Below, piece after piece: positions 53,225-61,284 of a stretch of 64,000 nucleotides of DNA. The DNA comes from Pseudomonadota bacterium (lineage in GTDB: Bacteria; Pseudomonadota; Gammaproteobacteria; Xanthomonadales; Xanthomonadaceae), in NCBI GenBank assembly GCA_023419315.1, contig JAEZYE010000051.1:1-64000 (forward strand). The letters are read 5' to 3'. The notes beneath the pieces are model-generated. The model was not told where the DNA came from. It worked only from the letters and a program-made list of their open reading frames with translations, and searched no databases. The first letter of the stretch is position 1. The number at the start of each line of letters is the position of its first letter. Made by a program: the position numbers and the translations under genes.

Positions 53225-53968
53225 TCAGACACCCCGCGCCCAGGCTTGATCGTAAGCGCGACGCAACTGGGCGAAATCCGCCTTGACCTGTTCGACGCTG
53301 CGTTCGCCCCGCGTTTTGAGCAGGGATCGCGCCAGCCGCGCCAGATTGTGTTCGCGCCACGCGGTCGCCGGAATGCGCAGGCGGCCACGATCGAAATCGA
53401 TCACCCACCCTTTGCCCCGCGCGTCGAACAGGATGTTGTGGGCGTTGAGGTCTGCATGCTGCAGGCCCGCGCGATGGAAGCGTGCGATCAAGCGCCCCGC
53501 TTCATCCCATGGCGCGTCCGGTCCCTGTGCCAGCGCGGCGAGCGAGGTAACGTCCATCAGCCGCTCCATCAGGATCGCCGCGCGGTAGAACATGCCTTCG
53601 TGCACGTACTGCGCCGCCACCGGGCGCGGGACCGGCAGTCCGCGCGCCAGCAGCGCTCGCAGCAGGCGGAACTCGGCGAAGCTGCGCGTGCGATCCGGGC
53701 CATGCCAGAGATAGCGATCGCGGCTGACGCGCGAAGCCAGCCCGCCGCGCAGATAGTGCCGCAGCACGCACTGGCTGGACGGTGCGTCGATGAACCATGC
53801 GCCGCCCCGCCCGCCCTCATCCACCGGACGCGCACGATCACCCCATTTGGCAGGCACGAACCAGTCCGGGTTGGCCTGCTGCATGTGCTGGCGATCGAAC
53901 AGGATCGCGCCATAACCGCGACCTTCGCGGAACGGCGTCAGGGATTCCGAGGCATCGAAACGGACCAT
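53225..53968 (-). CDS. kdkA: 3-deoxy-D-manno-octulosonic acid (Kdo) kinase
   Basis: 247-residue small-molecule kinase of the protein-kinase fold that phosphorylates Kdo in lipopolysaccharide. The catalytic loop is HADLNAHNILFD and the metal-binding site is VIDFDRGR; the N-terminal YGAILFD and the HYLRGGLASR block are typical of KdkA. First gene of the run leading to moaA-moaE and divergent from a GT9 LPS glycosyltransferase, which suits a role in core oligosaccharide assembly. Confidence 0.92.
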   Translation of the reverse strand: MVRFDASESLTPFREGRGYGAILFDRQHMQQANPDWFVPAKWGDRARPVDEGGRGGAWFIDAPSSQCVLRHYLRGGLASRVSRDRYLWHGPDRTRSFAEFRLLRALLARGLPVPRPVAAQYVHEGMFYRAAILMERLMDVTSLAALAQGPDAPWDEAGRLIARFHRAGLQHADLNAHNILFDARGKGWVIDFDRGRLRIPATAWREHNLARLARSLLKTRGERSVEQVKADFAQLRRAYDQAWARGV

Positions 53969-54126
53969 CCGCCGAGTTTAGAGCGAGTCATCGCGAATGT
54001 GGTGCAGGCGGCGCGCCCGATCCCGTGCATCGCGGCGATTTCCGTGCACGGCTCCGCGGAAAGGGCAAACACTTACACTGCCTCTCCCGGCCGCGGTGAT
54101 CGGCCCCGCTTTCCTGGAATCCGCAC

Positions 54127-55182
54127 GTGTCATCCGCTCCCGCATCCCTCTGCCTGCTGCGCTTGTCCGCCCTCGGCGACGTCACCCACGTGGTGCCGCT
54201 GGTGCGAACGCTGCGGCGGCATTGGCCGCAGACCCGCTTGCATTGGGTCATCGACCGCGCCGGCTTCAAGCTGCTGGAAGGGCTCGACGGCGTGCAATTC
54301 CACGTCTACGACAAGAAGAGCGGGCTGGCCGGCATGCGGGCCCTTCGCCGTGAACTGCCGGCTGCCGGCTTCGATGTGTTGCTGCAGATGCAGGTCGCGT
54401 TGCGCGCGAACGTGCTGTCGGCCTTCATTCCGGCGCGTCGGCGCATCGGCTACGACCGCGCGCGTTCGAAGGATCTGCACGGGCTTTTCATCAACGAACG
54501 CATCGCCGATCGCCCCGGCATCCATGTGCTGGATGCGATCGGCAGCTTCTGCGAACCATTGGGCCTGGTCCAGGATCACGTGGTCTGGGATCTTCCCTAT
54601 CCCGATGAAGCGCGCGCCTGGGCCCTCGCGCAGTGGCCGGACGATGGCGTGCCGGTGTTGATGATCTCGCCGTGCTCCAGCCATGTCCGCCGCAACTGGT
54701 ACGCCGATCGCCATGCGGCATTGGCCGATCACGCCGCCGCGCAGGGATGGCGCGTGGTGCTGTGCGGGGGCCGCAGCGAGCTGGAGCGCACGACGGCCGA
54801 CGCCATCCTCGCGGCGATGAAGGCGCCGGCGCTGGATCTGGTCGGCAAGGACACACTCAAACAGCTGCCGGCGTTGCTGCAGCGCGCGAACCTGCTGGTA
54901 ACGCCGGATTCGGGGCCGATGCACATCGCCAACGCGGTCGGGACGAAGGTGCTGGGCCTGCACGCGGCCAGCAACCCGAAGCGCAGCGGCCCGTACTCGG
55001 ACATCCGCTATTGCGTGGACCGCTATGACGACGCGGCGCGCAAGTATCTCGGCAAACCGGCATCGGAACTCAAGTGGGGCGCCAAGATCGAATTCGACGA
55101 CGTGATGGAGCTGATCACGGTCGATGACGCCATCGCCGCGTTCGAACGTTACCGGGCTGACCACGGAATCCCCGCCGCATGA
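54127..55182 (+). CDS. Glycosyltransferase family 9, LPS heptosyltransferase-like
   Basis: 351-residue GT-B fold transferase. The N-terminal LLRLSALGDVTHVVPLVRTL and the C-terminal VTPDSGPMHIANAVG and HAASNPKRSGPY are typical of heptosyltransferases of the WaaC/WaaF type. It probably adds a sugar to the inner core of LPS; the exact acceptor is not known. The start is GTG 54127 (VSSAPASL). It is divergent from kdkA and overlaps the downstream nitronate monooxygenase by four bases. Confidence 0.88.
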   Translation: MSSAPASLCLLRLSALGDVTHVVPLVRTLRRHWPQTRLHWVIDRAGFKLLEGLDGVQFHVYDKKSGLAGMRALRRELPAAGFDVLLQMQVALRANVLSAFIPARRRIGYDRARSKDLHGLFINERIADRPGIHVLDAIGSFCEPLGLVQDHVVWDLPYPDEARAWALAQWPDDGVPVLMISPCSSHVRRNWYADRHAALADHAAAQGWRVVLCGGRSELERTTADAILAAMKAPALDLVGKDTLKQLPALLQRANLLVTPDSGPMHIANAVGTKVLGLHAASNPKRSGPYSDIRYCVDRYDDAARKYLGKPASELKWGAKIEFDDVMELITVDDAIAAFERYRADHGIPAA

Positions 55183-56243
55183 CGCTGGCCACGCTGCTGG
55201 GCATCGAACTTCCGCTGCTGCAGGCGCCGATGGCCGGCGTGCAGGGCAGCGCACTCGCCCTCGCGGTGAGCAACGCGGGCGGTCTCGGCGCCTTGCCCTG
55301 CGCGATGCTCTCGCCCGAACGGATTCGCGAGGAAGTGGACGCCATCCGCGCGCAGACCGCCGCACCGTTCAACCTCAATTTCTTCTGCCATGCCCCGCCC
55401 GAGCGCGACCACGCGCGTGAATCCGCGTGGCTCGAATCGATTGCGCCCGACTACCGCAGCCACGGCATCCCGCTGCCCGCGTCACTTGACCCCGGTGCGA
55501 GACGCCCGTTCGACGCCGATACGCTGGCGCTGTTGCAGGCGTTGCGCCCGCCGGTCGTGAGCTTCCACTTCGGCCTGCCCGAACCGGATCTGCTGGCGGC
55601 GCTGCGCGAATGGAACTGCCGCGTGCTGTCGTCGGCCACCACGTTGGCCGAGGGACGCTGGCTGCAGGAACGTGGCGTGGATGCGGTCATCGCGCAGGGT
55701 TGGGAGGCCGGCGGCCATCGCGCCGTCTTCCTGGGCGAACCGCTCGACCAGCAGCCCGGCACGTTCGCCCTGGTGCCGCAACTGGTGGCGGCGCTCGATG
55801 TGCCGGTGATCGCCAGTGGCGGCATCGCCGATGCGGCAGGCGTCGCGGCGGCGATGGCGCTCGGTGCGGCGGGCGTCCAGATCGGCACCAGCTATCTCTT
55901 GTGCCCGGAAGCCGCCACGATAGCGGCGCATCGCGCCCTGCTGGGCCAGCGTCCGTCGCCGCCAACCGCCGTGACCAACGTGCTGACGGGCCGCCCTGCG
56001 CGCGGCTTTCTCAATCACGCCATGCGCCGATGGGGGCCGTTGAATGAGCGGGCGCCGGCTTTTCCGATCGCTGCGTCAGCGATGGCGCCGTTGCGAAAAG
56101 TTGCCGAGGCGCAAGGTCGCGGGGACTATTCACCGCTGTGGGCCGGGCAGAATGCGTCCGGCTGTCGTGCAATTCCCGCGGCGCAGATGACCTGGGAACT
56201 GGCGCGGGGATTCGGACCGACCGAACCCCCGTGCCTCGTGTGA
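55179..56243 (+). CDS. Nitronate monooxygenase family flavoprotein
   Basis: 354-residue FMN-dependent TIM barrel. Signatures: LPLLQAPMAGVQGSALALAVSNAGGLGALPC region, FNLNFFCH, AQGWEAGGHRAVF with the catalytic His, and PVIASGGIADAAGVAAAMALGAAGVQIGTSYLL. It oxidises nitronates such as propionate-3-nitronate, or similar substrates. Four-base overlap with the upstream GT9 gene; no functional link is evident. Confidence 0.9.
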   Translation: MTLATLLGIELPLLQAPMAGVQGSALALAVSNAGGLGALPCAMLSPERIREEVDAIRAQTAAPFNLNFFCHAPPERDHARESAWLESIAPDYRSHGIPLPASLDPGARRPFDADTLALLQALRPPVVSFHFGLPEPDLLAALREWNCRVLSSATTLAEGRWLQERGVDAVIAQGWEAGGHRAVFLGEPLDQQPGTFALVPQLVAALDVPVIASGGIADAAGVAAAMALGAAGVQIGTSYLLCPEAATIAAHRALLGQRPSPPTAVTNVLTGRPARGFLNHAMRRWGPLNERAPAFPIAASAMAPLRKVAEAQGRGDYSPLWAGQNASGCRAIPAAQMTWELARGFGPTEPPCLV

Positions 56244-56250
56244 ACCAGAC

Positions 56251-56658
56251 TCAGGGCGTCGCGCCGGTCTTGTAGTCCTGGTACGACTTCTCTTCAACGT
56301 AGCTCGAACCCAGCGCCAGGTTGATGTCCTTCTTGATGCGCGCGCGCTCGTCGTTCTCGAAATAGACGCTGCGCGCCAGGCGGATGAATTCCTCATCGAA
56401 CGCCTGCGCCTTTTCCTTGATGCGGATGTCGTCTTCGATCACCCACAGGCGCTCATTGACCGCCTTCAGCTGCGCGCGCAGTTCGGTGATGTTGTGACCC
56501 GCGGCTGGATGCGCCATCCAGGTGTTTTCCAGCGCCGACAGTTCGTTGCGGACGTTGGCCAGCTTGGCCGCATCGCTCATGCGCTCGGACTTGATCTGAA
56601 GGATGGCGATCTTGTCGAGCAATTCGCCGAACGACACAGGAACCAGGATCTCGGACAT
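56251..56658 (-). CDS. DUF6165 family protein
   Basis: 135-residue, mostly helical protein. EILVPVSFGELLDKIAILQIKSERM and ENDERARIKKDINLALGSSYVEEKSY are the parts I recognise as the DUF6165 family, which often lies near LPS or capsule sugar-transfer genes. No function is known. The ATG at 56658 is preferred over the frame's earlier starts. Convergent with the nitronate monooxygenase, 7 bases apart. Confidence 0.82.
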   Translation of the reverse strand: MSEILVPVSFGELLDKIAILQIKSERMSDAAKLANVRNELSALENTWMAHPAAGHNITELRAQLKAVNERLWVIEDDIRIKEKAQAFDEEFIRLARSVYFENDERARIKKDINLALGSSYVEEKSYQDYKTGATP

Positions 56659-56775
56659 GGGGCGCACTACCGTGTAACGGGGCGCACAGTCTACCGGAAG
56701 CCACGTTGCACCCCGTCATGACCGCCCCATGCGCCACGCGTACCATGAGCGTCCCGCTTACGAATGGATGTGGCC

Positions 56776-57459
56776 ATGGATTACGTTTCTCCGCGCGTGG
56801 TCGTTACCGGCGCGTTCGGCGCGCTCGGCCGGGTGGTGGTCGAACACCTGCAACAGGCCGGCGCGCGCGTGGTCGGCCTGGATCACGCCGCTGCGCCCGG
56901 AACCTTCCCCGCGATACACGTCCTGGGCGGACTGGATCTTTCCGATCCCGCGGTGGCAAGCCGTGCAATCACCGAGGCCGCGGATGCCATGGGCGGGATC
57001 GACGCGCTCATCAATATCGCGGGCGGCTTCCAGTGGGAAACCATTGCCGACGGCGGCCTCGACACCTGGGATCATCTCTATCGATTGAACGTGCGCACGG
57101 CGGTGGCGACCAGCCAGGCCGCGCTGCCCTTCCTGCTGTCTTCCGGCGGACGCATCGTCAACATCGGCGCCAATGCCGCAACGCGCGCGGCCACCGGCAT
57201 GGGCGCCTACGCGGCGTCGAAAGCCGGCGTGGCGCGATTCACCGAGGCGCTCGCGGAAGAACTGAAGGATCGCGGCGTTACCGTCAACGCCCTGCTGCCG
57301 AGCATCCTCGACACACCTGCGAACCGACGCGACATGCCCGACGCGGATTTCTCGCGCTGGGTCACTCCGCAGCAACTGGCCGGGATCATCCGGTTCCTGC
57401 TCTCCGAACCCGCCGCCGCGATCACCGGCGCGCTGGTGCCGGTGACGGGGCGCGTGTAA
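56776..57459 (+). CDS. Short-chain dehydrogenase/reductase
   Basis: 227-residue SDR. The glycine-rich motif is VVTGAFGALGRVV, followed by LINIAGGF (NNAG variant), NIGANAATRA with the catalytic Ser replaced by Ala or Asn, and YAASKAG with Tyr-xxx-Lys. Substitution at the Ser position makes activity uncertain, or the serine may be supplied elsewhere. The substrate is unknown. An in-frame ATG at 56764 would add four residues. Confidence 0.85.
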   Translation: MDYVSPRVVVTGAFGALGRVVVEHLQQAGARVVGLDHAAAPGTFPAIHVLGGLDLSDPAVASRAITEAADAMGGIDALINIAGGFQWETIADGGLDTWDHLYRLNVRTAVATSQAALPFLLSSGGRIVNIGANAATRAATGMGAYAASKAGVARFTEALAEELKDRGVTVNALLPSILDTPANRRDMPDADFSRWVTPQQLAGIIRFLLSEPAAAITGALVPVTGRV

Positions 57460-57590
57460 CCGGACGCGGATGTCTTGTATCAGCGTGGACGTGGCGTGTC
57501 CGACCTGGTCGACGAACGCCTGCCACGTGCCGTGCAACCGCTGCGCGGTTGTCGAACCCACCGACTTCTCATCAACATCCTCCCTCACAC

Positions 57591-57632
57591 CAGATACGCA
57601 AAAACCCCCTTGCGGGGGTCTGTGCGTATCTG
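57591..57632 (-). terminator. Second copy of the tRNA-Ser terminator
   Basis: Outer stem CAGATACGCA/TGCGTATCTG enclosing CCCCC-gcaa-GGGGG followed by TTTTT on the minus strand; identical to the copy at 57749-57790. Confidence 0.85.
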
Positions 57633-57748
57633 GCGGAGAGGGGGGGATTCACTCGGCACTGCGTGCCTCGCCCTGCGGGCGGCTTCGCCGTGCAACCGCT
57701 GCGCGGTTGTCGAACCCGCTGACTTCTCATCAACATCCTCCCTCACCC

Positions 57749-57790
57749 CAGATACGCAAAAACCCCCTTGCGGGGGTCTGTGCGTATCTG
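57749..57790 (-). terminator. Terminator directly after tRNA-Ser(CGA)
   Basis: CCCCC-gcaa-GGGGG-TTTTT within a 10-bp outer stem, beginning in the CCA of the tRNA; a strong intrinsic terminator. Confidence 0.88.
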
Positions 57791-57879
57791 GCGGAGAGGG
57801 GGGGATTCGAACCCCCGATACGCTATTAACGTATGCCTGATTTCGAGTCAGGTACATTCAACCACTCTGCCACCTCTCC
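57789..57879 (-). tRNA. tRNA-Ser (anticodon CGA)
   Basis: Class II tRNA with acceptor GGAGAGG/CCTCTCC, discriminator G and encoded CCA (57789-57791). The anticodon loop CTCGAAA sits on a CTGA/TCAG stem and decodes UCG, a frequent serine codon in GC-rich genomes. A long variable arm (ATACG-ttaata-CGTAT) and the T-arm GGGGG-TTCGAAT-CCCCC are present. Confidence 0.97.
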
Positions 57880-57908
57880 GGTGGTCCCCGGCGCGGCCGG
57901 GGGCGTGA

Positions 57909-57937
57909 ATGATACGGGTCATGGCTCCGGGCGACAA
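57909..57937 (-). promoter_or_regulatory. Promoter of tRNA-Ser(CGA)
   Basis: On the minus strand TTGTCG (57932-57937), 17 bases, TATCAT (57909-57914), then a GC-rich discriminator. This is almost the same design as the tRNA-Ser(GGA) promoter, with a leader of about 23 bases. Confidence 0.75.
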
Positions 57938-58075
57938 GACGCGCCGCGATTCCGGCCGGATTTCGTCATGACTCGCTGAACCGCTGCATTGCGTGGCTTG
58001 CCCGGTGTCCGCTTCGCCCGGATCATTCCGTATCAACGAGCAGGGGAACCTTCCTGCTCCCGCAGACAGGGCATC

Positions 58076-58780
58076 ATGATCGAATTCGGGCACATCACCC
58101 ACGCCGGCCTCCGAAGGGAACTCAACGAGGACACCTATTACGGCGACAGCGAGTTGGGACTCTGGCTGGTCGCCGACGGAATGGGCGGGCATGCCTGCGG
58201 CGAGGTGGCGAGCGCGCTGGCACGCGAAACCATTGTCCGCGAGATTCGTGACGGCACGCCGCTGCGCCAGGCCATCCGCATCGCCGATGAGGAAATCATC
58301 CGCACGTCCAAGCGCCGCAACGACTCGCTGCCGATGGGCACCACGGTCGTCGCCGCGCGCGTGCAGGGCAACCGTTTCGAGGTCGCGTGGGTGGGTGACA
58401 GCCGCGCCTATCTCTGGCGCGATGGTTTGCTGGCCCAGCTCAGTCAGGACCACAGTTACGTCCAGGAACTGATTGCGCAGGGTTCGCTGACCAGCGAACA
58501 GGCGCGCAATCATCCGCATCGCAACGTCGTCACCCAGGCGCTCGGCGTGACGGACCCGAATCATCTCAACGTCGAATTGCTGACCGGCGAATTGCGTCCG
58601 GGCATGCAGTTGTTGCTGTGCAGTGACGGCCTGACCGAAGAGGTCGACGATCGCAGCATCGCCGACACCTTGCGCCTGAGCGAATGCAGCGCGCAGGAAT
58701 GCGTGGATTGCCTGGTTGCCGCCGCGCTCGACGGCGGAGGTTCGGACAACGTCACCGCGATCCTGGTGCGTTGCCACTGA
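58076..58780 (+). CDS. PP2C-family serine/threonine protein phosphatase
   Basis: 234-residue metal-dependent phosphatase of the PppA/Stp type. Metal-binding motifs: RRELNEDTYYG, LVADGMGGHACGEVAS, WVGDSRAYLW, LCSDGLTEEV and GGSDNVTAILV. It would dephosphorylate Ser/Thr-phosphorylated proteins; no kinase or type VI secretion genes are nearby. The start is ATG 58076. It is divergent from tRNA-Ser(CGA), with about 196 bases between. Confidence 0.92.
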   Translation: MIEFGHITHAGLRRELNEDTYYGDSELGLWLVADGMGGHACGEVASALARETIVREIRDGTPLRQAIRIADEEIIRTSKRRNDSLPMGTTVVAARVQGNRFEVAWVGDSRAYLWRDGLLAQLSQDHSYVQELIAQGSLTSEQARNHPHRNVVTQALGVTDPNHLNVELLTGELRPGMQLLLCSDGLTEEVDDRSIADTLRLSECSAQECVDCLVAAALDGGGSDNVTAILVRCH

Positions 58781-58795
58781 GTCACGGACGCCGGA

Positions 58796-59545
58796 CTAGG
58801 CAGGTACCGGCACTGATTCCGCTGGGACGACCGGCTCGAGCTCGTCCCACAGGCAGGCGCCGCCGGCCTTTTTCCGCAGCTTTTCCAATCGCGCGGCGTG
58901 TGCGGCCAGTTCCGGTTCGCTGGGCTCCACGCGGGGCCGCGGACCCACGCTCAGTCCGCTGAAATCCACGGCCGCTACGGCGGCCGCAGCGGCAGGCTCG
59001 TCCGTGCCGCCGAATCCGATCTCGCTCTGGCCCGAGGTCAGCGCCAGGTAGACCTCGCACAGCAATTGCGCATCGAGCAGCGCGCCGTGCAACTGACGGT
59101 GGGTGTTGTCCACGCCGAGACGCTTGCACAGCGCATCGAGCGAATTGCGCTGGCCCGGGAAACGCTGGCGCGCAAGCAGCAGCGAGTCTTCGACAGTGAC
59201 GCGGTCCTTGAGCCGCCCGTAGTGCTCGCCCAGCAATGACAGTTCGTAATCGATGAAGCCGACGTCGAACGCCGCGTTGTGGATGATCAATTCGGCGCCT
59301 TCGATGAAGGCGAGGAACTCATCCGCGATCTGCGCGAACAGCGGCTTGTCCGAAAGGAAATCCAGGCTCAGGCCGGTCACTTCCGCAGCGCCCTGCTCGA
59401 ACTCGCGCTGCGGATGGATGTACTGATGGTAGGTGCGGCCCGTCAGCCGGCGTTCGACCAGTTCCACGCAGCCGATTTCAACGATGCGGTTGCCCTTCTT
59501 CCATTCGAGGCCGGTGGTTTCGGTATCGAGGATGATCTGCCTCAC
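58796..59545 (-). CDS. dnaQ: DNA polymerase III epsilon subunit (3'-5' proofreading exonuclease)
   Basis: 249-residue DEDDh exonuclease. Exo I is IILDTETTGLEW, Exo II is IIHNAAFDVGFIDYEL, and Exo III is QLHGALLDAQLLCEVYL with the catalytic His. The C-terminal tail contains the alpha-binding region. The start is GTG 59545: GGAG lies 9 bases upstream and the codon overlaps the GNAT stop by four bases. The longer open frame upstream is a shadow. Confidence 0.95.
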   Translation of the reverse strand: MRQIILDTETTGLEWKKGNRIVEIGCVELVERRLTGRTYHQYIHPQREFEQGAAEVTGLSLDFLSDKPLFAQIADEFLAFIEGAELIIHNAAFDVGFIDYELSLLGEHYGRLKDRVTVEDSLLLARQRFPGQRNSLDALCKRLGVDNTHRQLHGALLDAQLLCEVYLALTSGQSEIGFGGTDEPAAAAAVAAVDFSGLSVGPRPRVEPSEPELAAHAARLEKLRKKAGGACLWDELEPVVPAESVPVPA

Positions 59546-60087
59546 GCGTGTGTTCTCCGTTCCGGCTGCCATGCAAACAGCTGTAGTTCGATATCGTCCG
59601 CGGACAGGCGTACCGGTTCGCGGTAGTGGAATCCAAGCGCGCGCAGGCAGCGGATGGAGGCGGCGTTCGCGGGATCGACCACGGCAAGCACTTCGTCCAT
59701 TCCGAGGCGCCCGTGCGCATCCTGCAGGACCGCCGTGCCGGCTTCGGCGACGTAGCCTTGACCGCGGTAGGCCGGCAACAGTGCATAGCCCAGATCCGCG
59801 CCCGGCAGCGCCGCGCGCCGGACCAGCCCGCACATGCCGATGGCCACGCCATCCTGCTTGCGTTCGATCCGGTACAGCCCATAGCCGTTCGCCAGATAGC
59901 TCGCCCGCGGACCTTCGCTGAGGTAGTGCGCGGCCTGCGCGTCATCACGCACACCGCGATCCCCGATGAACCGCAGGAAATCGCGATCGTTGAGCAACTC
60001 GATGACGAAACGGCGATCCGCGGGAGAGTCCGGCGACAACGTACACAAGCGCAGACGCCGGGTTTCCAGCACGACGGGATGATCCAT
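59542..60087 (-). CDS. GNAT-family N-acetyltransferase (RimJ/RimL-like)
   Basis: 181-residue acetyltransferase with the N-terminal LETRRLRLCTL and the acetyl-CoA motif A (YALLPAYRGQGYVAEAG) of the Acetyltransf_3/RimJ-RimL group; it also shows VVDPANAASIRCLRALGF. The substrate is unknown. Inserted between rnhA (4 bases) and dnaQ (four-base overlap), a pair adjacent in many relatives. Confidence 0.88.
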   Translation of the reverse strand: MDHPVVLETRRLRLCTLSPDSPADRRFVIELLNDRDFLRFIGDRGVRDDAQAAHYLSEGPRASYLANGYGLYRIERKQDGVAIGMCGLVRRAALPGADLGYALLPAYRGQGYVAEAGTAVLQDAHGRLGMDEVLAVVDPANAASIRCLRALGFHYREPVRLSADDIELQLFAWQPERRTHA

Positions 60088-60091
60088 GCGG

Positions 60092-60544
60092 TCAGCCTAC
60101 CGTCGCGCCATCGCGGAAGCGGGTCGCCTGGTTGCGCGCCAGCACGTCAACGCGCTCGTTGTCCGGATCGCCGTTGTGTCCCTTCACCCAATGCCATTCG
60201 ATCTTGTGACGGCTGGCCGCCAGGTGCAGGCGTTCCCACAGATCCCGGTTCTTGACCGGGTCGCCGGACGCGGTGCGCCATTGCCGGCGGATCCAGTTCG
60301 GCATCCATTCGGTGATGCCCTGGCGCACGTATTGCGAATCGATGTACAGCGCGACGACGCAGGGTTCGGTGAGCGTTTCGAGGGCGACGATGGCCGCCAT
60401 CAACTCCATGCGATTGTTGGTGGTGTCCGGCTCGCCGCCTGACAGCTCGCGTTCCTTCTGCTGGTAACGCAGCAACGCGGCCCAGCCGCCCGGGCCCGGA
60501 TTGCCGAGGCAAGAGCCATCGGTGTGGATACTGACGTGCTTCAT
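60092..60544 (-). CDS. rnhA: Ribonuclease HI
   Basis: 150-residue RNase H that removes RNA from RNA-DNA hybrids. The DEDD acidic residues lie in IHTDGSCLGNPGPGGW, NNRMELMAAI, YIDSQYV and the C-terminal NERVDVLA. The motif HWVKGHNGDPDNER is diagnostic. It sits in the conserved methyltransferase-rnhA-dnaQ group. Confidence 0.96.
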   Translation of the reverse strand: MKHVSIHTDGSCLGNPGPGGWAALLRYQQKERELSGGEPDTTNNRMELMAAIVALETLTEPCVVALYIDSQYVRQGITEWMPNWIRRQWRTASGDPVKNRDLWERLHLAASRHKIEWHWVKGHNGDPDNERVDVLARNQATRFRDGATVG

Positions 60545-60557
60545 TGAATCCCTGGGT

Positions 60558-61235
60558 TCATGCCGGCGCCGCGCCGGCGTTCCAACCGCGGCGTGCGGGC
60601 AAGGGTTGAATCGGTGAGACGGCGCGCTTCTCTGCTTCCTGCACGCAGACCGCACGCAATCGGTTGCCGGATGTCGCGGCGCCGTGTGCGTCGGCCCCAT
60701 CCATCGCGCGACGCCAGAGCGGGCCGAGATACTGCTCTTCGCCGATGAAGGCGTGCAGGCCGGCATGCCGCAGCGCTTCCTGCCAACGGCCGCTCTCGGC
60801 CACCCGCAAGCCCTGGCCGCCCCAGCGGAACCGGTAGAGGCTCAACGGATTGAGGGACAGCAGCAGCAACCGCCCGCCGGGCGCCAGCACCCGCGCGCAT
60901 TCGTCGAGCAGCCCCGCAGGGCCGATCTCGCACGCATGCTGCACGATGACGCTGCCCACGGATTCGGTCGGCAGCGGCAGCGGCAGGCTGCAGCGGACAT
61001 CGCCCTCGAAACCCGAGTCATGCGTTTGCAGACAGAGTCTTCGGCCCACCGGTCCCGCGCTGCTGTCCTCGCGGCGCTGATGGCCGGACGGCGCGAGCCA
61101 TAACACCGGGTGCGCGGGCCGGCCGACGAGCCAGCGCTCGGCCAGCAGGCTTTCCGTGACCAGCAGCGCCTTGCCCTGCCCGCTTCCGAACCATGCTCCG
61201 GCTTCGGGTTGACGGCTGAATGCGAAGGCAGGCAT
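60558..61235 (-). CDS. Class I SAM methyltransferase (YafS-like)
   Basis: 225 residues with a weak methyltransferase fold: LPTESVGSVIVQHACEI and LLDECARVLAPGGRLLLLSLNP (motif post-I region), which is the Methyltransf_11 pattern. It sits between gloB (divergent) and rnhA, the place occupied by yafS in E. coli. Substrate unknown. The C-terminal 30 residues are low complexity. The start is ATG 61235 (MPAFAFSRQ). Confidence 0.83.
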   Translation of the reverse strand: MPAFAFSRQPEAGAWFGSGQGKALLVTESLLAERWLVGRPAHPVLWLAPSGHQRREDSSAGPVGRRLCLQTHDSGFEGDVRCSLPLPLPTESVGSVIVQHACEIGPAGLLDECARVLAPGGRLLLLSLNPLSLYRFRWGGQGLRVAESGRWQEALRHAGLHAFIGEEQYLGPLWRRAMDGADAHGAATSGNRLRAVCVQEAEKRAVSPIQPLPARRGWNAGAAPA

Positions 61236-61284
61236 GTTCGGGATTGTAGTGGACACCGCCCACAGCCGTCCCCTCTGGAACCTC

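Larger units (their letters stand above)
57530..57808 (-). repeat. Tandem 158-bp repeats carrying the tRNA-Ser 3' end, terminator and hairpin element
   Basis: The 121 bases 57530-57650 repeat at 57688-57808 with only a few differences, a period of 158. Read on the minus strand, each unit holds the last 20 bases of tRNA-Ser with CCA, an intrinsic terminator, a purine-rich leader and a GGGTTCGA T-arm half. A hairpin core then leads into the next tRNA 3' end. The core is complete once (57651-57709); the distal copy stops at 57530. The hairpins at 57693-57709, 57680-57690, 57670-57680 and 57655-57667 match those downstream of tRNA-Ser(GGA). Confidence 0.85.

Noticed and set aside
57475..57840. 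Plus-strand open frame of about 121 codons across the repeats
   Set aside because: Repetitive antisense reading of the tRNA-Ser repeats and terminators; no ribosome binding site and no protein family.
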